Position numbers and translations under genes: made by a program. Below the pieces are notes generated by a model. The model saw only the letters and a program-made list of their open reading frames with translations, searched no databases and was not told where the DNA came from. A stretch of 64,000 nucleotides of DNA from Palsa-513 sp050010595 (GTDB taxonomy: Bacteria; Actinomycetota; Thermoleophilia; Solirubrobacterales; Solirubrobacteraceae), in the NCBI GenBank assembly GCA_050010595.1, contig JBEKKS010000013.1:44276-108275 (forward strand), written 5' to 3'. Positions 51,339 to 60,221 of this stretch are shown here, in pieces. Within the stretch, counting starts at the first letter, position 1. Each line of letters starts with the position of its first letter.

Positions 51339-52700
51339 GTGCCTGATGCTCTGCAAGTGATCGAGCCCGCCACGGAGGCGGTGCTCGAAGAGGTGCCCTG
51401 CGCGGGCGCGGCGGAGGTCGACGAAGCCGTCGCCCGCGCAAGGGGGGCTTTCCCCGCCTGGCGTGCGCTGGCCCCCGCCGCCCGCTCCGAGCATCTGCGC
51501 GCGCTCGTCGCGACACTCGAGTCGAGCCGCGAGGAGCTCGCGCAGCTCGAGGCGCGCAACGCCGGCAAGCCGATCGGCGATGCGCGCGGCGAGATGGGGA
51601 TGGTGATCGACACCTTCCGCTACTACGCGGCGGCACCCGAGCGGGTGCTCGGGGACACGATCCCGGTCGCCGGCGGCGAGGCCTTCACCGTCCGCGAGCC
51701 GCTCGGCGTCGTCGGTCTGATCGTGCCGTGGAACTTCCCGCTCACGATCGCCGCCTGGAAGCTCGCCCCGGCGCTCGCCGCAGGCAACACCGCTGTGCTC
51801 AAGCCGGCCGAGCTGACGCCGCTCACGGCGCTGCGCTTCGCGCAGCTCGCCGCCAAGGCCGGCATGCCGGACGGCGTCGTGAACGTCGCGGCCGGACTCG
51901 GCTCGGTCGCCGGCGCCCGCCTCGTCGAGCACCCCGATGTCGCGAAGATCGCGTTCACCGGCTCGACGCGGGTCGGACGTGAGATCGCTGCCGCCGCCGC
52001 ACAGACGATCAAGCGTGTCACGCTCGAGCTCGGCGGCAAGTCGGCGAACATCGTCTTCGCCGACGCCGATCTCGAGCGCGCCGCCGCAGCCGCGCCGGGC
52101 GCCGTCTTCGGCAACGCCGGGCAGGACTGCTGCGCGCGCTCGCGGATCCTCGTCGAGCACTCGGTCTTCGACCGCTTCATGGCGCTGCTCGAGGAGCACG
52201 TCAGCGCAGTGCGCGTCGGTGACCCGCTCGACGCCGCCAGCGAGATGGGGCCGCTGATCTCGGCCGCCCAGCGCGAGCGCGTCGCCTCCTACCTCGACGA
52301 CGCCCAGGTCGCCTTCCGCGGCTCGGCGCCGGGCGGCCCCGGCTTCTGGTTCGCACCGACTGTCCTCGCGCCGATCGCTCCTGACGCGCGCGCGGTCCGC
52401 GAGGAGATCTTCGGACCGGTCGTCGCGGTCCTCCCCTTCAAGGACGAGGCCGAGGCCGTCGCGCTCGCGAACGACACGATCTACGGCCTCTCCGGCTCGA
52501 TCTGGACGCGCGACGGCGCCCGCGCCCTGCGCGTCGCCCGCGCGGTCGACTCGGGTGTGCTGTCGATCAACTCAAACAGCTCGGTTCGCGTCGCGACGCC
52601 GTTCGGCGGCTTCAAGCAGTCGGGCTATGGCCGCGAGCTCGGGCCGCACGCCCTCGACGCATACACCGAGGTCAAGTCGATTTACTTCGCTACGTCATGA
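51339..52700 (+). CDS. Aldehyde dehydrogenase (NAD(P)-dependent)
   Basis: A 453-residue ALDH from GTG 51339. Landmarks: PWNFPLTIAAWKLAPALAAGN, FTGSTRVGREIA for NAD binding, Glu in LELGGKSANIVF, catalytic Cys264 in GNAGQDCCARSR, and EEIFGPVV near the end. It ends with KQSGYGRELGPHALDAYTEVKSIYF, typical of betaine-aldehyde/gamma-glutamyl-aldehyde dehydrogenases. It should oxidise the aldehyde produced after amine gamma-glutamylation. ATGA couples it to the SDR. Confidence 0.93.
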   Translation: MPDALQVIEPATEAVLEEVPCAGAAEVDEAVARARGAFPAWRALAPAARSEHLRALVATLESSREELAQLEARNAGKPIGDARGEMGMVIDTFRYYAAAPERVLGDTIPVAGGEAFTVREPLGVVGLIVPWNFPLTIAAWKLAPALAAGNTAVLKPAELTPLTALRFAQLAAKAGMPDGVVNVAAGLGSVAGARLVEHPDVAKIAFTGSTRVGREIAAAAAQTIKRVTLELGGKSANIVFADADLERAAAAAPGAVFGNAGQDCCARSRILVEHSVFDRFMALLEEHVSAVRVGDPLDAASEMGPLISAAQRERVASYLDDAQVAFRGSAPGGPGFWFAPTVLAPIAPDARAVREEIFGPVVAVLPFKDEAEAVALANDTIYGLSGSIWTRDGARALRVARAVDSGVLSINSNSSVRVATPFGGFKQSGYGRELGPHALDAYTEVKSIYFATS

Positions 52701-53443
52701 GGCTCGAAGGCAAGGTCGCTGTGGTCACGGGCGCCCGCGGCGGGATCGGCGCGGCGACCGTCGAGCGCTTCCGCCGCGAGGGCGCGAAGGTCGCGGGCGT
52801 GGACCTGCTCGCCGGCTCGCCTGGCGATCTGGCGCTCGAGGTGGACGTGACCGACGAGCAGCAGGTCGCGGACATGTACAAGAAGGTGATCGCGCAGCTC
52901 GGCCGCATCGACATCCTCTTCAACAACGCCGGGATCTCGCCGACCGACGACGGCTCGGTGCTCGACACGACGCTCGAGGCCTACGAGCGCGTCCAGGACG
53001 CGAACCTCAAGTCCGTCTTCCTCTGCTGCAAGCACGGCATCCCCTACCTGCTCGCAAACGACCCGCCCGGCGGCTCGGTGATCAACACCGCCTCGTTCGT
53101 CGCGGTGATGGGTGCCGCGACCTCCCAGATCTCCTACACCGCTTCAAAGGGGGGCGTCCTCGCGCTCAGCCGCGAGCTCGGCGTCGAGTTCGCCCGCCAG
53201 GGCGTCCGCGTCAACGCGCTCTGCCCGGGCCCCGTCGACACGCCGCTGCTGCAGGAGCTCTTCGCGAAGGATCCGCAGCGTGCCGCTCGCCGCATGGTCC
53301 ATATCCCGGCGGGCCGCTTCGCCCGCGCCGAGGAGATCGCGGCCGGCGCCCTCTTCCTCGCCTCCGACGACTCGACCTACGTCACCGCTTCGACGTTCCT
53401 GATCGACGGCGGCATCAGCGGCGCCTACACGACACCACTCTGA
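52697..53443 (+). CDS. SDR-family oxidoreductase
   Basis: A 248-residue short-chain dehydrogenase overlapping the aldehyde dehydrogenase stop by 4 bp. TGARGGIG, NNAG, Ser in NTASFVAV and YTASKGG are the catalytic landmarks; it ends TFLIDGGISGAY. As last gene of the amine-type operon it probably reduces or oxidises an intermediate such as a hydroxy/oxo acid. No gamma-glutamyl hydrolase is present in the window, which leaves its exact step open. Confidence 0.92.
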   Translation: MRLEGKVAVVTGARGGIGAATVERFRREGAKVAGVDLLAGSPGDLALEVDVTDEQQVADMYKKVIAQLGRIDILFNNAGISPTDDGSVLDTTLEAYERVQDANLKSVFLCCKHGIPYLLANDPPGGSVINTASFVAVMGAATSQISYTASKGGVLALSRELGVEFARQGVRVNALCPGPVDTPLLQELFAKDPQRAARRMVHIPAGRFARAEEIAAGALFLASDDSTYVTASTFLIDGGISGAYTTPL

Positions 53444-53500
53444 TTTTTTTGGGGTGTGGTCGGTTGGCGCCGCCGCACACTTCACGGCGAGGCCGCCGGG
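53444..53500. repeat. Intergenic repeat element, copy 2
   Basis: Located between the converging ends of the SDR and the DUF1801-like gene. It begins with seven T (53444-53450) and contains the 15-base core (53478-53492) identical to copy 1 at 24121-24135. Bases around the core also match in part. CGCCG and CGGCG around the core can pair. Confidence 0.45.
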
Positions 53501-53890
53501 TCAGTCGCTTGACCAGCCGGCGCCGGTCGCCTCGTACTCCTCGATCCGGGCTCGCATCAGCGAATCGCAGAGCTGGGTCGGGATCTCACGCTCGTAGGGG
53601 AGCTTGATGAATCCCTCGCCGGCCTCATACCCCGCGGCCTCGACTTCGGCCTTGTGGGCGGCGAAGAATCGCGGCGGGAAGCGCAGCGAGCAGTGGTTCT
53701 TGAAGTTCTGAAGCATCCACAGGCGGTTGTTCTCGCTGCGGACATAGACGGGCAGGTTCCATTTCAGCTCTTCGGTTGCCAGTGGATCGGCCTTGCGGCT
53801 CAGCTCGCGCAGCACGTCGAGGTGCGGCCTCTGCGCCGGCGGCAGCTTGTCGAAGTAGTCCTCGACGCTTGACCGTTTCGGCATCGGCAT
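53501..53890 (-). CDS. DUF1801-like (YdhG) protein
   Basis: A 129-residue protein from ATG 53890 (MPMPKRSSVEDYFDKL). Features are PPAQRPHLDVLRELSRKADPLATEELKWNLPVYVRSENNRLWMLQNFKNHCSLRFPPRFF, then KLPYEREIP near the end. This is the YdhG/DUF1801 pattern of small alpha/beta proteins. It is different in sequence from the one at 13381. It diverges from the Cof-type phosphatase gene 50 bp away. Some family members bind iron; function here is unknown. Confidence 0.82.
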   Translation of the reverse strand: MPMPKRSSVEDYFDKLPPAQRPHLDVLRELSRKADPLATEELKWNLPVYVRSENNRLWMLQNFKNHCSLRFPPRFFAAHKAEVEAAGYEAGEGFIKLPYEREIPTQLCDSLMRARIEEYEATGAGWSSD

Positions 53891-53940
53891 CGCGCCATCG
53901 TATCCGTCACTGGACGTTGGCTTTGCCGTACGGTTAGGCA

Positions 53941-54780
53941 ATGAGCTCGGGTTCGACCGGCGATCCGTCGGCCACTGTCAAGCTCCTGCTTGCCGACGTC
54001 GACGGGACGCTCGTGACGCCGGAGAAGGCTCTGACCGAGCGGGCGATCGCTGCCGCTCACGAGCTCAAGACGCGTGGCGTGCTCTTTGCGGTGACGAGCG
54101 GTCGTCCCCCGAGGGGGATGGCGATGCTGATCGGGCCGCTGGCGCTCGAGCTGCCGCTCGCCGCTTTCAACGGCGGCGTATTGGTCGACAGTCAGCTGGC
54201 GGTGCTCGCACAGCACGAGATCCGCCGGGGCAGCGTTCTGCCGGTCGTCGAGTTGCTCGAGTCGCACGGCCTCGACGCGTGGCTCTACCGCGGGGCTGAC
54301 TGGTACGTGCGGACTCTCGCTGGTCCGCATGTCGAGCGCGAGGCCCGCACCGTGGCGTTCATGCCAACGGTCGTCGGCGACTACGACAAGCTGACTGACG
54401 GTGTCGCCAAGCTGGTCGGCGTCAGCGACGACCCGCACGCGATCGCCGCGGCCACGAGCGCTGCGCGGGAGCGCTTCGGGGATCACCTGTCGGTCGCGAG
54501 CTCACAGCCCTACTACCTGGACGTCACCCACCCGAAGGCGAACAAGGGAGCGGTGCTGCTTGATCTGGCCGCCAGGTATTCGATTGCACCGCAGGAGATC
54601 GCGACGATCGGGGACATGCCCAACGACATGCTGATGTTCGCCAAGTCCGGGCTGAGCATCGCAATGGGCAACGCCGAAAGCGAGGTCAAGCGGGCGGCCA
54701 GCTTCGTCAGCACGTCAAACGACGACGAGGGATTTGCAAACGCAGTCGAGCGTTACATCCTTCCTCGCGCTACGGGCTAG
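53941..54780 (+). CDS. HAD superfamily (Cof-type) phosphatase
   Basis: A 279-residue HAD-IIB hydrolase. Motif I is LLLADVDGTLVTPEK, motif II is AVTSGRPPRGM, motif III uses Lys in HPKANKG, and motif IV is ATIGDMPNDMLMF. A cap domain lies between about residues 90 and 195. Cof-type enzymes dephosphorylate sugar phosphates, FMN-like and other small phosphates; the substrate cannot be chosen. Stands alone with a convergent PPOX gene downstream. Confidence 0.92.
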   Translation: MSSGSTGDPSATVKLLLADVDGTLVTPEKALTERAIAAAHELKTRGVLFAVTSGRPPRGMAMLIGPLALELPLAAFNGGVLVDSQLAVLAQHEIRRGSVLPVVELLESHGLDAWLYRGADWYVRTLAGPHVEREARTVAFMPTVVGDYDKLTDGVAKLVGVSDDPHAIAAATSAARERFGDHLSVASSQPYYLDVTHPKANKGAVLLDLAARYSIAPQEIATIGDMPNDMLMFAKSGLSIAMGNAESEVKRAASFVSTSNDDEGFANAVERYILPRATG

Positions 54781-54848
54781 CCCTCCCAGGCCTGGTTACG
54801 CGAAACAGCCTAGGTGGAGACTCGCGCGCTCAGGCAGCTGGCGGCGGT

Positions 54849-55478
54849 CTAGTAGAGGCCTTCGCGGCGGGCGTAGCGCTCTGCGCGCTCGCGGTCGTAA
54901 GCGTCGGCGTTGAGCTCTGGGTCGGCGACCGAGCGCATGATCGCTCCGGGGCTCGGTAGCTGTGAGCGGTTGACGTGGCGTGCGGGGTTCCAGAGGTCGG
55001 AGCGGATCAGCGCTTTCGGGCAGTGCGTGTAGGCCTCCTCGATCGATACGAGGATTCCAAGGCGCGGCGCCTTGCCTTCGATCGTGCTCGAAGCGAGGAG
55101 CTCGGGGTCGTCGACGATCACTGCGTGGCCGTTGACGCGAAACGTGTCCCCGACGCCGGGGATCAGGAACAGGAGCGCGATACGCGGGTCGGCCAGCAGG
55201 TTTGCGAGGCTGTCGGCGATGCGGTTGCCAGGTCGCTCGGGCAGCAGAAGCGTGCGGTCGTCAAGGATCCGGACAAAGCCGGCCGGGTCCCCGCGCGGCG
55301 ACACGTCCAGCCCGCCCTCGGGATCGACGGTCGCGACGCAGACGAACGGCGAGCGCTCGACGAATTGCCGTGTGAGATCGTTCAGACGGTCGGCAACCTT
55401 CGCGGCGACCAGCTCGGTCGGCTCGCCAATCACGGCACGCAGCTGCTCTTCGCTGACGAGTCGTCCCTCCACCGTCAT
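54849..55478 (-). CDS. PPOX-family flavin-binding protein (MSMEG_1061-like)
   Basis: A 209-residue split-barrel protein from ATG 55478. PFVCVATVDPEGGLDVSPRGDPAGFVRILDDRTLLLPERPGNR is the FMN-binding half, ending with SIEEAYTHCPKALIRSDLW, typical of the MSMEG_1061 subgroup of pyridoxamine-5-phosphate-oxidase-like proteins. It would bind flavin and act as a small oxidoreductase. It is one of three such small flavin proteins in the window. Substrate unknown. Confidence 0.9.
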   Translation of the reverse strand: MTVEGRLVSEEQLRAVIGEPTELVAAKVADRLNDLTRQFVERSPFVCVATVDPEGGLDVSPRGDPAGFVRILDDRTLLLPERPGNRIADSLANLLADPRIALLFLIPGVGDTFRVNGHAVIVDDPELLASSTIEGKAPRLGILVSIEEAYTHCPKALIRSDLWNPARHVNRSQLPSPGAIMRSVADPELNADAYDRERAERYARREGLY

Positions 55479-55543
55479 GGCACCAGGATACCTGCGCCAT
55501 ACCGCGTGACTGACCTCGCCGCGGACTCGTCGTGCGCGAGCCG

Positions 55544-55813
55544 CTACCTGCCGGTGCGCTCGCGGTGCTTGCACCCCGGCCAGCAGCAGGGCCGGCGCTG
55601 GCCGGCCTCGAGCTCCTCCTGAGTCCGCCGAATCCGGCGCTCCCGCGTGGTGTCCTGCTTGGCATCCTCAACCCAGCAGATGAACTCATTGCGGGCCAGG
55701 GGCGTGATGTCCTTCCAGGCCTCGAGTGCCGTGGCGTTGGCGGTCAGCGCGCTACGCAGGTCCGCGGGAAGCTCATGGACCACTCCACCGGGCAGAGTTT
55801 GGGCGCTCACCAT
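55544..55813 (-). CDS. YdeI/OmdA-like protein
   Basis: An 89-residue single-domain protein from ATG 55813. HELPADLRSALTANATALEAWKDITPLARNEFICWVEDAKQDTTRERRIRRTQEELEAGQRRP matches the YdeI/OmdA domain, whose relatives are tied to envelope stress or bacteriocin protection. The C-terminal CCWPGCKH holds three cysteines that may bind zinc. Its start faces the F420-type PPOX gene at 55845, so the 31-bp gap must hold both control regions. Confidence 0.85.
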   Translation of the reverse strand: MVSAQTLPGGVVHELPADLRSALTANATALEAWKDITPLARNEFICWVEDAKQDTTRERRIRRTQEELEAGQRRPCCWPGCKHRERTGR

Positions 55814-55844
55814 TCGATCGTAACGAGGCGAGTAGGGTGTTGGC

Positions 55845-56246
55845 GTGGCGTTGGAAGATGCGAAGTACATGCTGCTGACGACGTTTCGCAGCGACGGGAC
55901 CCCGGTCGCTACGCCTGTGTGGGTGGTCAAGCTCGACGGCGGACGGCTCGGTTGCTGGACGAGCTCGGAGTCAGGCAAGGCCAAGCGCCTGGCCCACACG
56001 GCGCACGTGACTGTTACGTCGTGCGACGCGCGCGGTCGTGTGAAGGCTGGCGCTGAGGTGGTGGACGCGACCGCGCGGTTGGTCACGGGCGATGAGCTCG
56101 AGGAGATCCGCAAGCAGGTCATCGTCAAGTACGGCGCCATGGCGAAGTTCTCGAAGCTCATGGTGGGCGCTGCCGGTGTGCTGCGCGGCAAGCGCCGGCC
56201 CTACGCCGATCGCGGCGTGGTCATCACGCCGACCTCGATCGCCTGA
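55845..56246 (+). CDS. PPOX-class F420-dependent oxidoreductase
   Basis: A 133-residue split-barrel enzyme from GTG 55845. YMLLTTFRSDGTPVATPVWVV and GCWTSSESGKAKRLAHTAHVTVTSCDARG define the F420-binding subgroup (Rv1155/Rv2074-like). The subgroup reduces substrates such as biliverdin or quinones with reduced F420. It diverges from the YdeI-like gene. Confidence 0.9.
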   Translation: MALEDAKYMLLTTFRSDGTPVATPVWVVKLDGGRLGCWTSSESGKAKRLAHTAHVTVTSCDARGRVKAGAEVVDATARLVTGDELEEIRKQVIVKYGAMAKFSKLMVGAAGVLRGKRRPYADRGVVITPTSIA

Positions 56247-56285
56247 CCCGGAAGCGCCGGCGTCGGGCGGGTCGTCGCTCAGCGC

Positions 56286-56591
56286 TCAGCGCGAGACGGC
56301 GCGGCGGAACATGAATCCGCAGATCGCCGCCGCGACGAGCGCCAACGTTGCTCCGATTACGCCAACGACGGCCAGCGCGAGGCCGAGGGCACCGACACCC
56401 CCCGCGGCGCCGCCACCGACAGCAAGGCGGTACGCCCGCCCACGCCCCAGAGGCGGGCCGCGCCGGTCGTCGCGCTACCCGCTGTAGACGAGCGCGGTCG
56501 TCGCGACCTCTTCGGGCACGAGCTCGCCGAGCGTCACCGCCGGGACCTCGCCACCGGGCTGCGCAAGAACGAGTTCGATGCCCTCTTGCAC
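56286..56591 (-). pseudogene. Small TM-anchored gene interrupted by an in-frame TAG
   Basis: Directly after the SDR stop, a frame starts at GTG 56591 (VQEGIELVLAQPGGEV), runs 38 codons and meets TAG at 56475-56477. The same frame stays open for 62 more codons. These encode RDDRRGPPLGRGRAYRL, a Gly-rich hinge and a strong membrane span (about codons 70-95), ending RRAVSR then TGA at 56286. The second part has no start codon of its own and keeps GC-rich third positions. One gene of about 101 codons with a nonsense change (or a read-through or sequencing error) fits better than two genes. Product unrecognised. Confidence 0.5.
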
Positions 56592-56593
56592 GC

Positions 56594-57310
56594 TCAGGCG
56601 GTGGCCTCGGCGACGCGTAGGTCCGGGTAGAGCGCGGCTACGCCACCGGCCAGTCCGCCCTGCACCATCCGGGAAGTGTCGTCGGCGATGATTTCGAAGC
56701 TCTCGGCCTCGATCCCGTTCAGGGCTGTGGTGGCGATGTCTGCGGGGTCGGCCTTTGGTACGTCGAGGTTGCGGGTCATACCGGTGTCCATGTAGGCGAC
56801 GTGGAGGCCGATGACTCTCGTGCCTTGTTGCGCGAGCTCTTGGCGCAGCGCGTTGGTCATTGCCCACTCGGCCGATTTCGCGGCGCAGTAGCCGCCTGAC
56901 CCCGGGAAGGCGAGCCATGACAGGACCGAGAGGATGTTCAGGATCGCACTCTGATCTTGGCGGGCCAGCGCCGGTGCGAACGCGCGGATCAGCGACAGCG
57001 TTCCGAAGTAGTGCGTCTCGGCTTCGAGCCGGATCGCCGACCAATCGCCGGTCAGCAGCGACGCGCCCATCGATGACCCGGCATTGTTGATCAGGATCGA
57101 CACGTCGGAGGTTTGGGCGACCGCGCGGCTGACCGATTCGGCGTCGACGAGGTCCAGTGCGACGGGGGTGACGCCGTCGAAGTCGATCGATTCCGGTGTG
57201 CGGGCGGCGGCGTAGACGTTCGCGCCGCGGTCGCGTAGTTGCTGAGCGAGGTGGCGCCCGAGTCCGCGGTTGGCGCCGGTGACGAACGCGGTTCTTCCTG
57301 AGATCTGCAT
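56594..57310 (-). CDS. SDR-family oxidoreductase
   Basis: A 238-residue short-chain dehydrogenase. TGANRGLG binds cofactor; NNAGSS, Ser in ILSVLSWLAF and YCAAKSA complete the catalytic set. Compared with the SDRs in the amine and permease loci it has no GSxxxVDGG end, so it belongs to another branch (RhlG/retinol-like, acting on small ketones or alcohols). It is downstream of the MFS gene on the same strand (157 bp gap) and may belong to the HxlR-controlled set. Confidence 0.9.
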   Translation of the reverse strand: MQISGRTAFVTGANRGLGRHLAQQLRDRGANVYAAARTPESIDFDGVTPVALDLVDAESVSRAVAQTSDVSILINNAGSSMGASLLTGDWSAIRLEAETHYFGTLSLIRAFAPALARQDQSAILNILSVLSWLAFPGSGGYCAAKSAEWAMTNALRQELAQQGTRVIGLHVAYMDTGMTRNLDVPKADPADIATTALNGIEAESFEIIADDTSRMVQGGLAGGVAALYPDLRVAEATA

Positions 57311-57467
57311 CGTGGCCTCCTGGTTGGTGCGGGGTTGGTGGTGGGGGTGCGACGGGTCGTCATGCTGGCTGCGGCGCCCTATCCGGGGAGGTACTGGCTC
57401 GGGGGGTCATCCCGAGGGCAAGGACGGCGCCGACCAGTCCGGCGGGGGTGGTCGGACGGTGACGCGA

Positions 57468-58952
57468 TCACTGGCGGTCGCTGGCGAGCGATGTCTTGGG
57501 TGCGGGCGCGAGGGCGTCGGTTGGTGCGCGCGTGGCGGCGAGCAGCCAGGCGCCGAGCAGTGCGCCGGTGAGCGAGAACGCGGCCACGATCTCCCACGCT
57601 CGACGGTAGACGTCGAGCGTCGCGGGCGCGGAGTGTGGACTGCCGAGGACCGCGATAAGGACGGCGACGCCGCCCGCGAGCCCGATTTGGCGGAACATGT
57701 TGACCACCGCCGAGCCAGTGGCGAGCGCGTGCGGGGGTAGCACGGAGGTGCCGGTCGCCATCAGTGTCGGCAGGGTCAGGCCGACCCCGATGCCCGTGAG
57801 CAGCATCCCGCCGAGCACCTCGCCGGCGTAGGCGGGCTGCAGCCCGACGGCGAGCGCCCACCACAACGCGCCGGCAGCGAAGATCGTCGAGCCTGCGGCG
57901 ATCACCGTACCGGGGCCGAAGCGTACGGCCAGTCGTCCGGCGAGGCCGAACGAGACGAGCGGCACCATCAGCGGCCCGGGTGCGATCGAAAGGCCGGTGA
58001 CCAGCGCCGACCAGTGCCAGACATCCTGCGCCCAAAGCACTCGCGAGAGCAGCATCGCGCCGAACGCTGCGGAGAAGAAGAACGCGACGATCGAGGCACC
58101 GGTGAACGGCCGCGAGCGGAACAAAGCCGGATCGACGAGCGGGTTGTGGTGGCGCGCGCAGTGGGCGGCAAAAAGGGCGAGCAGGAGCGCGCCGCCGACG
58201 AGCGTGGCGATCGTCCGCCCGTCGCCCCACCCCCACGCGCCACCGTTCACGAGGCCCAGCACGAGCGCTGCGACACCGATGGTGACGAGCACCGCGCCAC
58301 TTGCATCAGGCGCTGGGATCGGGTGACCGGGGACGCGCGGCAGTCGCCGCCACCCAACTGCGAGCGCTACCACCCCGACCGGGACGTTGACGAGGAACAC
58401 CCAGCGCCAGCTCACCGCAACGAGAAGTCCGCCGACCACCGGGCCGAGCGTCGCGGCCAGGCCGCCGATGGCTGTCCAGGTCCGCACGGCGCCCTGGCGG
58501 CGCTCGGGCGGGAAGCTCACGAGGATCAGGCCGAGCGACGTCGGCGTCAGCAGCGCCGCGCCGGCCGCCTGTAGCACTCGGAAGGCGACGAGCATCGTCA
58601 GGCTGCTCGCCGCACCACACGCCGCCGAGGCCGCCACGAACAACGCTACGCCGAGCAGGAAGCCGCGGTCGCGGCGGTAGCGCTCGGCCAACCGGCCGAA
58701 CAGCACGAGAAACGCCGCGTAGACGATCGCGTAACCGTTCAACACCCACGAGAGGCCCGCTAACCCGCCACCGTGCAGGTGGAAATCGCGCCCGATCTGC
58801 GGCAGTGCGACGTTGACGATGAACAGATCGAGACTCGCGAGCACGACGCCCGCGCACACGATCGCGAGCACCAGCGACGGCGCAACCTCGTCCTGACGCG
58901 CCCTCGAACGGCTGGGGCGCATCAACCGCGACCTCTGGCTTAGCAGTGCCAT
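57468..58952 (-). CDS. MFS transporter, DHA2 (EmrB/QacA-like) family
   Basis: A 494-residue efflux permease from ATG 58952 (MALLSQRSR); an ATG 9 bp earlier is possible. Fourteen spans fit DHA2 drug pumps. The motif LDLFIVNVALPQIGRDF in TM1, WVLNGYAIVYAAFLVLFGRLAERYRR and PTSLGLILVSFPPERR are DHA2 features. It diverges from an HxlR regulator and shares a short control region with duplicated TGGCTTAG, so it is a likely drug- or quinone-inducible exporter. Confidence 0.93.
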   Translation of the reverse strand: MALLSQRSRLMRPSRSRARQDEVAPSLVLAIVCAGVVLASLDLFIVNVALPQIGRDFHLHGGGLAGLSWVLNGYAIVYAAFLVLFGRLAERYRRDRGFLLGVALFVAASAACGAASSLTMLVAFRVLQAAGAALLTPTSLGLILVSFPPERRQGAVRTWTAIGGLAATLGPVVGGLLVAVSWRWVFLVNVPVGVVALAVGWRRLPRVPGHPIPAPDASGAVLVTIGVAALVLGLVNGGAWGWGDGRTIATLVGGALLLALFAAHCARHHNPLVDPALFRSRPFTGASIVAFFFSAAFGAMLLSRVLWAQDVWHWSALVTGLSIAPGPLMVPLVSFGLAGRLAVRFGPGTVIAAGSTIFAAGALWWALAVGLQPAYAGEVLGGMLLTGIGVGLTLPTLMATGTSVLPPHALATGSAVVNMFRQIGLAGGVAVLIAVLGSPHSAPATLDVYRRAWEIVAAFSLTGALLGAWLLAATRAPTDALAPAPKTSLASDRQ

Positions 58953-58996
58953 AGTCAGCACCCTAGCAAACTGGCTTAGTAATCCCCAAGTCAGCT
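58936..58996. promoter_or_regulatory. Candidate HxlR operators in the MFS/HxlR divergent region
   Basis: AACTGGCTT (58969-58977) and AAGTCAGCT (58988-58996) are imperfect inverted arms (7 of 9 pairs) spaced 10 bp. TGGCTTAG occurs twice in direct orientation (58936-58943, just inside the MFS start, and 58972-58979). Both positions lie between the starts of the pump and the regulator. Confidence 0.5.
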
Positions 58997-59007
58997 ACCA
59001 TTGGGAC

Positions 59008-59532
59008 ATGGATCACTCGCTGCGCATGACCGGCACGCTGGACCCGCGCGACGGCTGGACCGCGGACGGTTGCACGATCGCCAAGGCCCTCGACGTCATC
59101 CCGACACGATCAGCGTTCCTGATCCTCCGCGAAGCCTTCTATGGCACCACGCGCTTCGACGACTTCGCCGAGCGCGTCGGGATCAGCGAACCGGTCACCG
59201 CGGCCCGCCTGCGCGAACTCGTCGAGAACGGGCTGCTAGAACGGGAGGACTACCGCGAGCCTGGCCAGCGGACCCGACAGCGCTACCGGCTGACGCAGAA
59301 GGGCGCCGACCTCTTCCCGGCACTCGTAGCCCTCATGCAATGGGGCAACCATTGGCTCGACGACCACGGAGGCCCCGTCGAACTACGCCACCGCGACTGC
59401 GGAGAGGTGGTATTGGTCGAACTACGCTGCGCCGCCGGACACCAGATCTCGCCAGCAACAGTCGACCTCGCGCGACACGGCGAGGACTACCTCGCGACGC
59501 TGCCGCACCCAATCGTCGGCGTCGAGCCGTAA
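59008..59532 (+). CDS. HxlR-family transcriptional regulator
   Basis: A 174-residue protein. The HxlR winged helix covers about 18-112: DGCTIAKALDVIPTRSAFLILREAFYGTTRFDDFAERVGISEPVTAARLRELVENGLL with the wing RYRLTQKG. A short C-terminal domain has HRDCGEVVLVELRCAAGH, with cysteines that could sense oxidants or quinones. It diverges from the DHA2 pump and should repress it until a toxic compound is met. Confidence 0.93.
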   Translation: MDHSLRMTGTLDPRDGWTADGCTIAKALDVIPTRSAFLILREAFYGTTRFDDFAERVGISEPVTAARLRELVENGLLEREDYREPGQRTRQRYRLTQKGADLFPALVALMQWGNHWLDDHGGPVELRHRDCGEVVLVELRCAAGHQISPATVDLARHGEDYLATLPHPIVGVEP

Positions 59533-59773
59533 ACACGAAGCAGGCCGCCGACCGTCGCTTCATAGTCCACGCAAGCCTCGTCACAGGCACCACGCTGCCC
59601 GTCGTCGGCGGCTTCACTGTCGCCTAACCAACGACCCTAGCGGGACCCACCCATCCCGTCAGCAGGACCCAGACGCTCCCATTTCGCGCGCAACGCGAGC
59701 GCCGGGTGTGGGGGTTTGCGCACGCTCGCTTTGAGGTCGGAGCGGGCTTGGTCGCGCTGGTCTTGGGGTTGAC

Positions 59774-60214
59774 TTAGGCGCGGATCGTTTGGAGCAGTCG
59801 TCGTAGTTCCTGCCGGAGCCGCTCCAGTTCGTCGGTTCCGATCAGCTCTGCCCACTGGTGTTCGACAGCGGCCGCCGCGGCGTGTGTCACCGGCGTCACT
59901 GTGCGGCCGCGCTCTGTCAGGAAGACGAGTCGCGAGCGACGGTCGGCGGGGTTTTCGCGCTTCTCTATGTAGCCGCCCCGTTCGAGCTGTTCGACGGCCT
60001 GTGCCATCGTCTGTTTGCGGACCCCGGCAAGCTCCGCGAGTGCGGATGTCGTGATCCCGTCGCGGGCGATGAACGGGAAGACGTTTCCTGCTGACGGGGC
60101 GATGTCGTTGAATCCCGCCGCTCGTAGGGCGGACTCGATCGCCCGTGAGTGATGCTGGTAGATCACCCGAAGCAGCAGAGCGATGGAGGGGCGATCTGCG
60201 GTTGTCGGATCCAT
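59774..60214 (-). CDS. MarR-family regulator
   Basis: A 146-residue winged-helix regulator. ITTSALAELAGVRKQTMAQAVEQLERGGYIEKRENPADRRSRLVFLTERGR is the DNA-binding and wing segment. The start lies just before the doubled palindrome at 60222-60259, so self-regulation is likely. The divergent gene is also MarR-like, and no transporter or enzyme is adjacent. A single cysteine is not conserved, so ligand sensing rather than thiol sensing is suggested. Confidence 0.92.
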   Translation of the reverse strand: MDPTTADRPSIALLLRVIYQHHSRAIESALRAAGFNDIAPSAGNVFPFIARDGITTSALAELAGVRKQTMAQAVEQLERGGYIEKRENPADRRSRLVFLTERGRTVTPVTHAAAAAVEHQWAELIGTDELERLRQELRRLLQTIRA

Positions 60215-60221
60215 AGGTAGA

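Noticed and set aside
49056..52199. A 1047-codon open frame on the minus strand
   Set aside because: It is antisense to the ligase, GntR and aldehyde dehydrogenase genes, and its product is Arg/Glu-rich with no domain. Long antisense frames are usual in GC-rich DNA.
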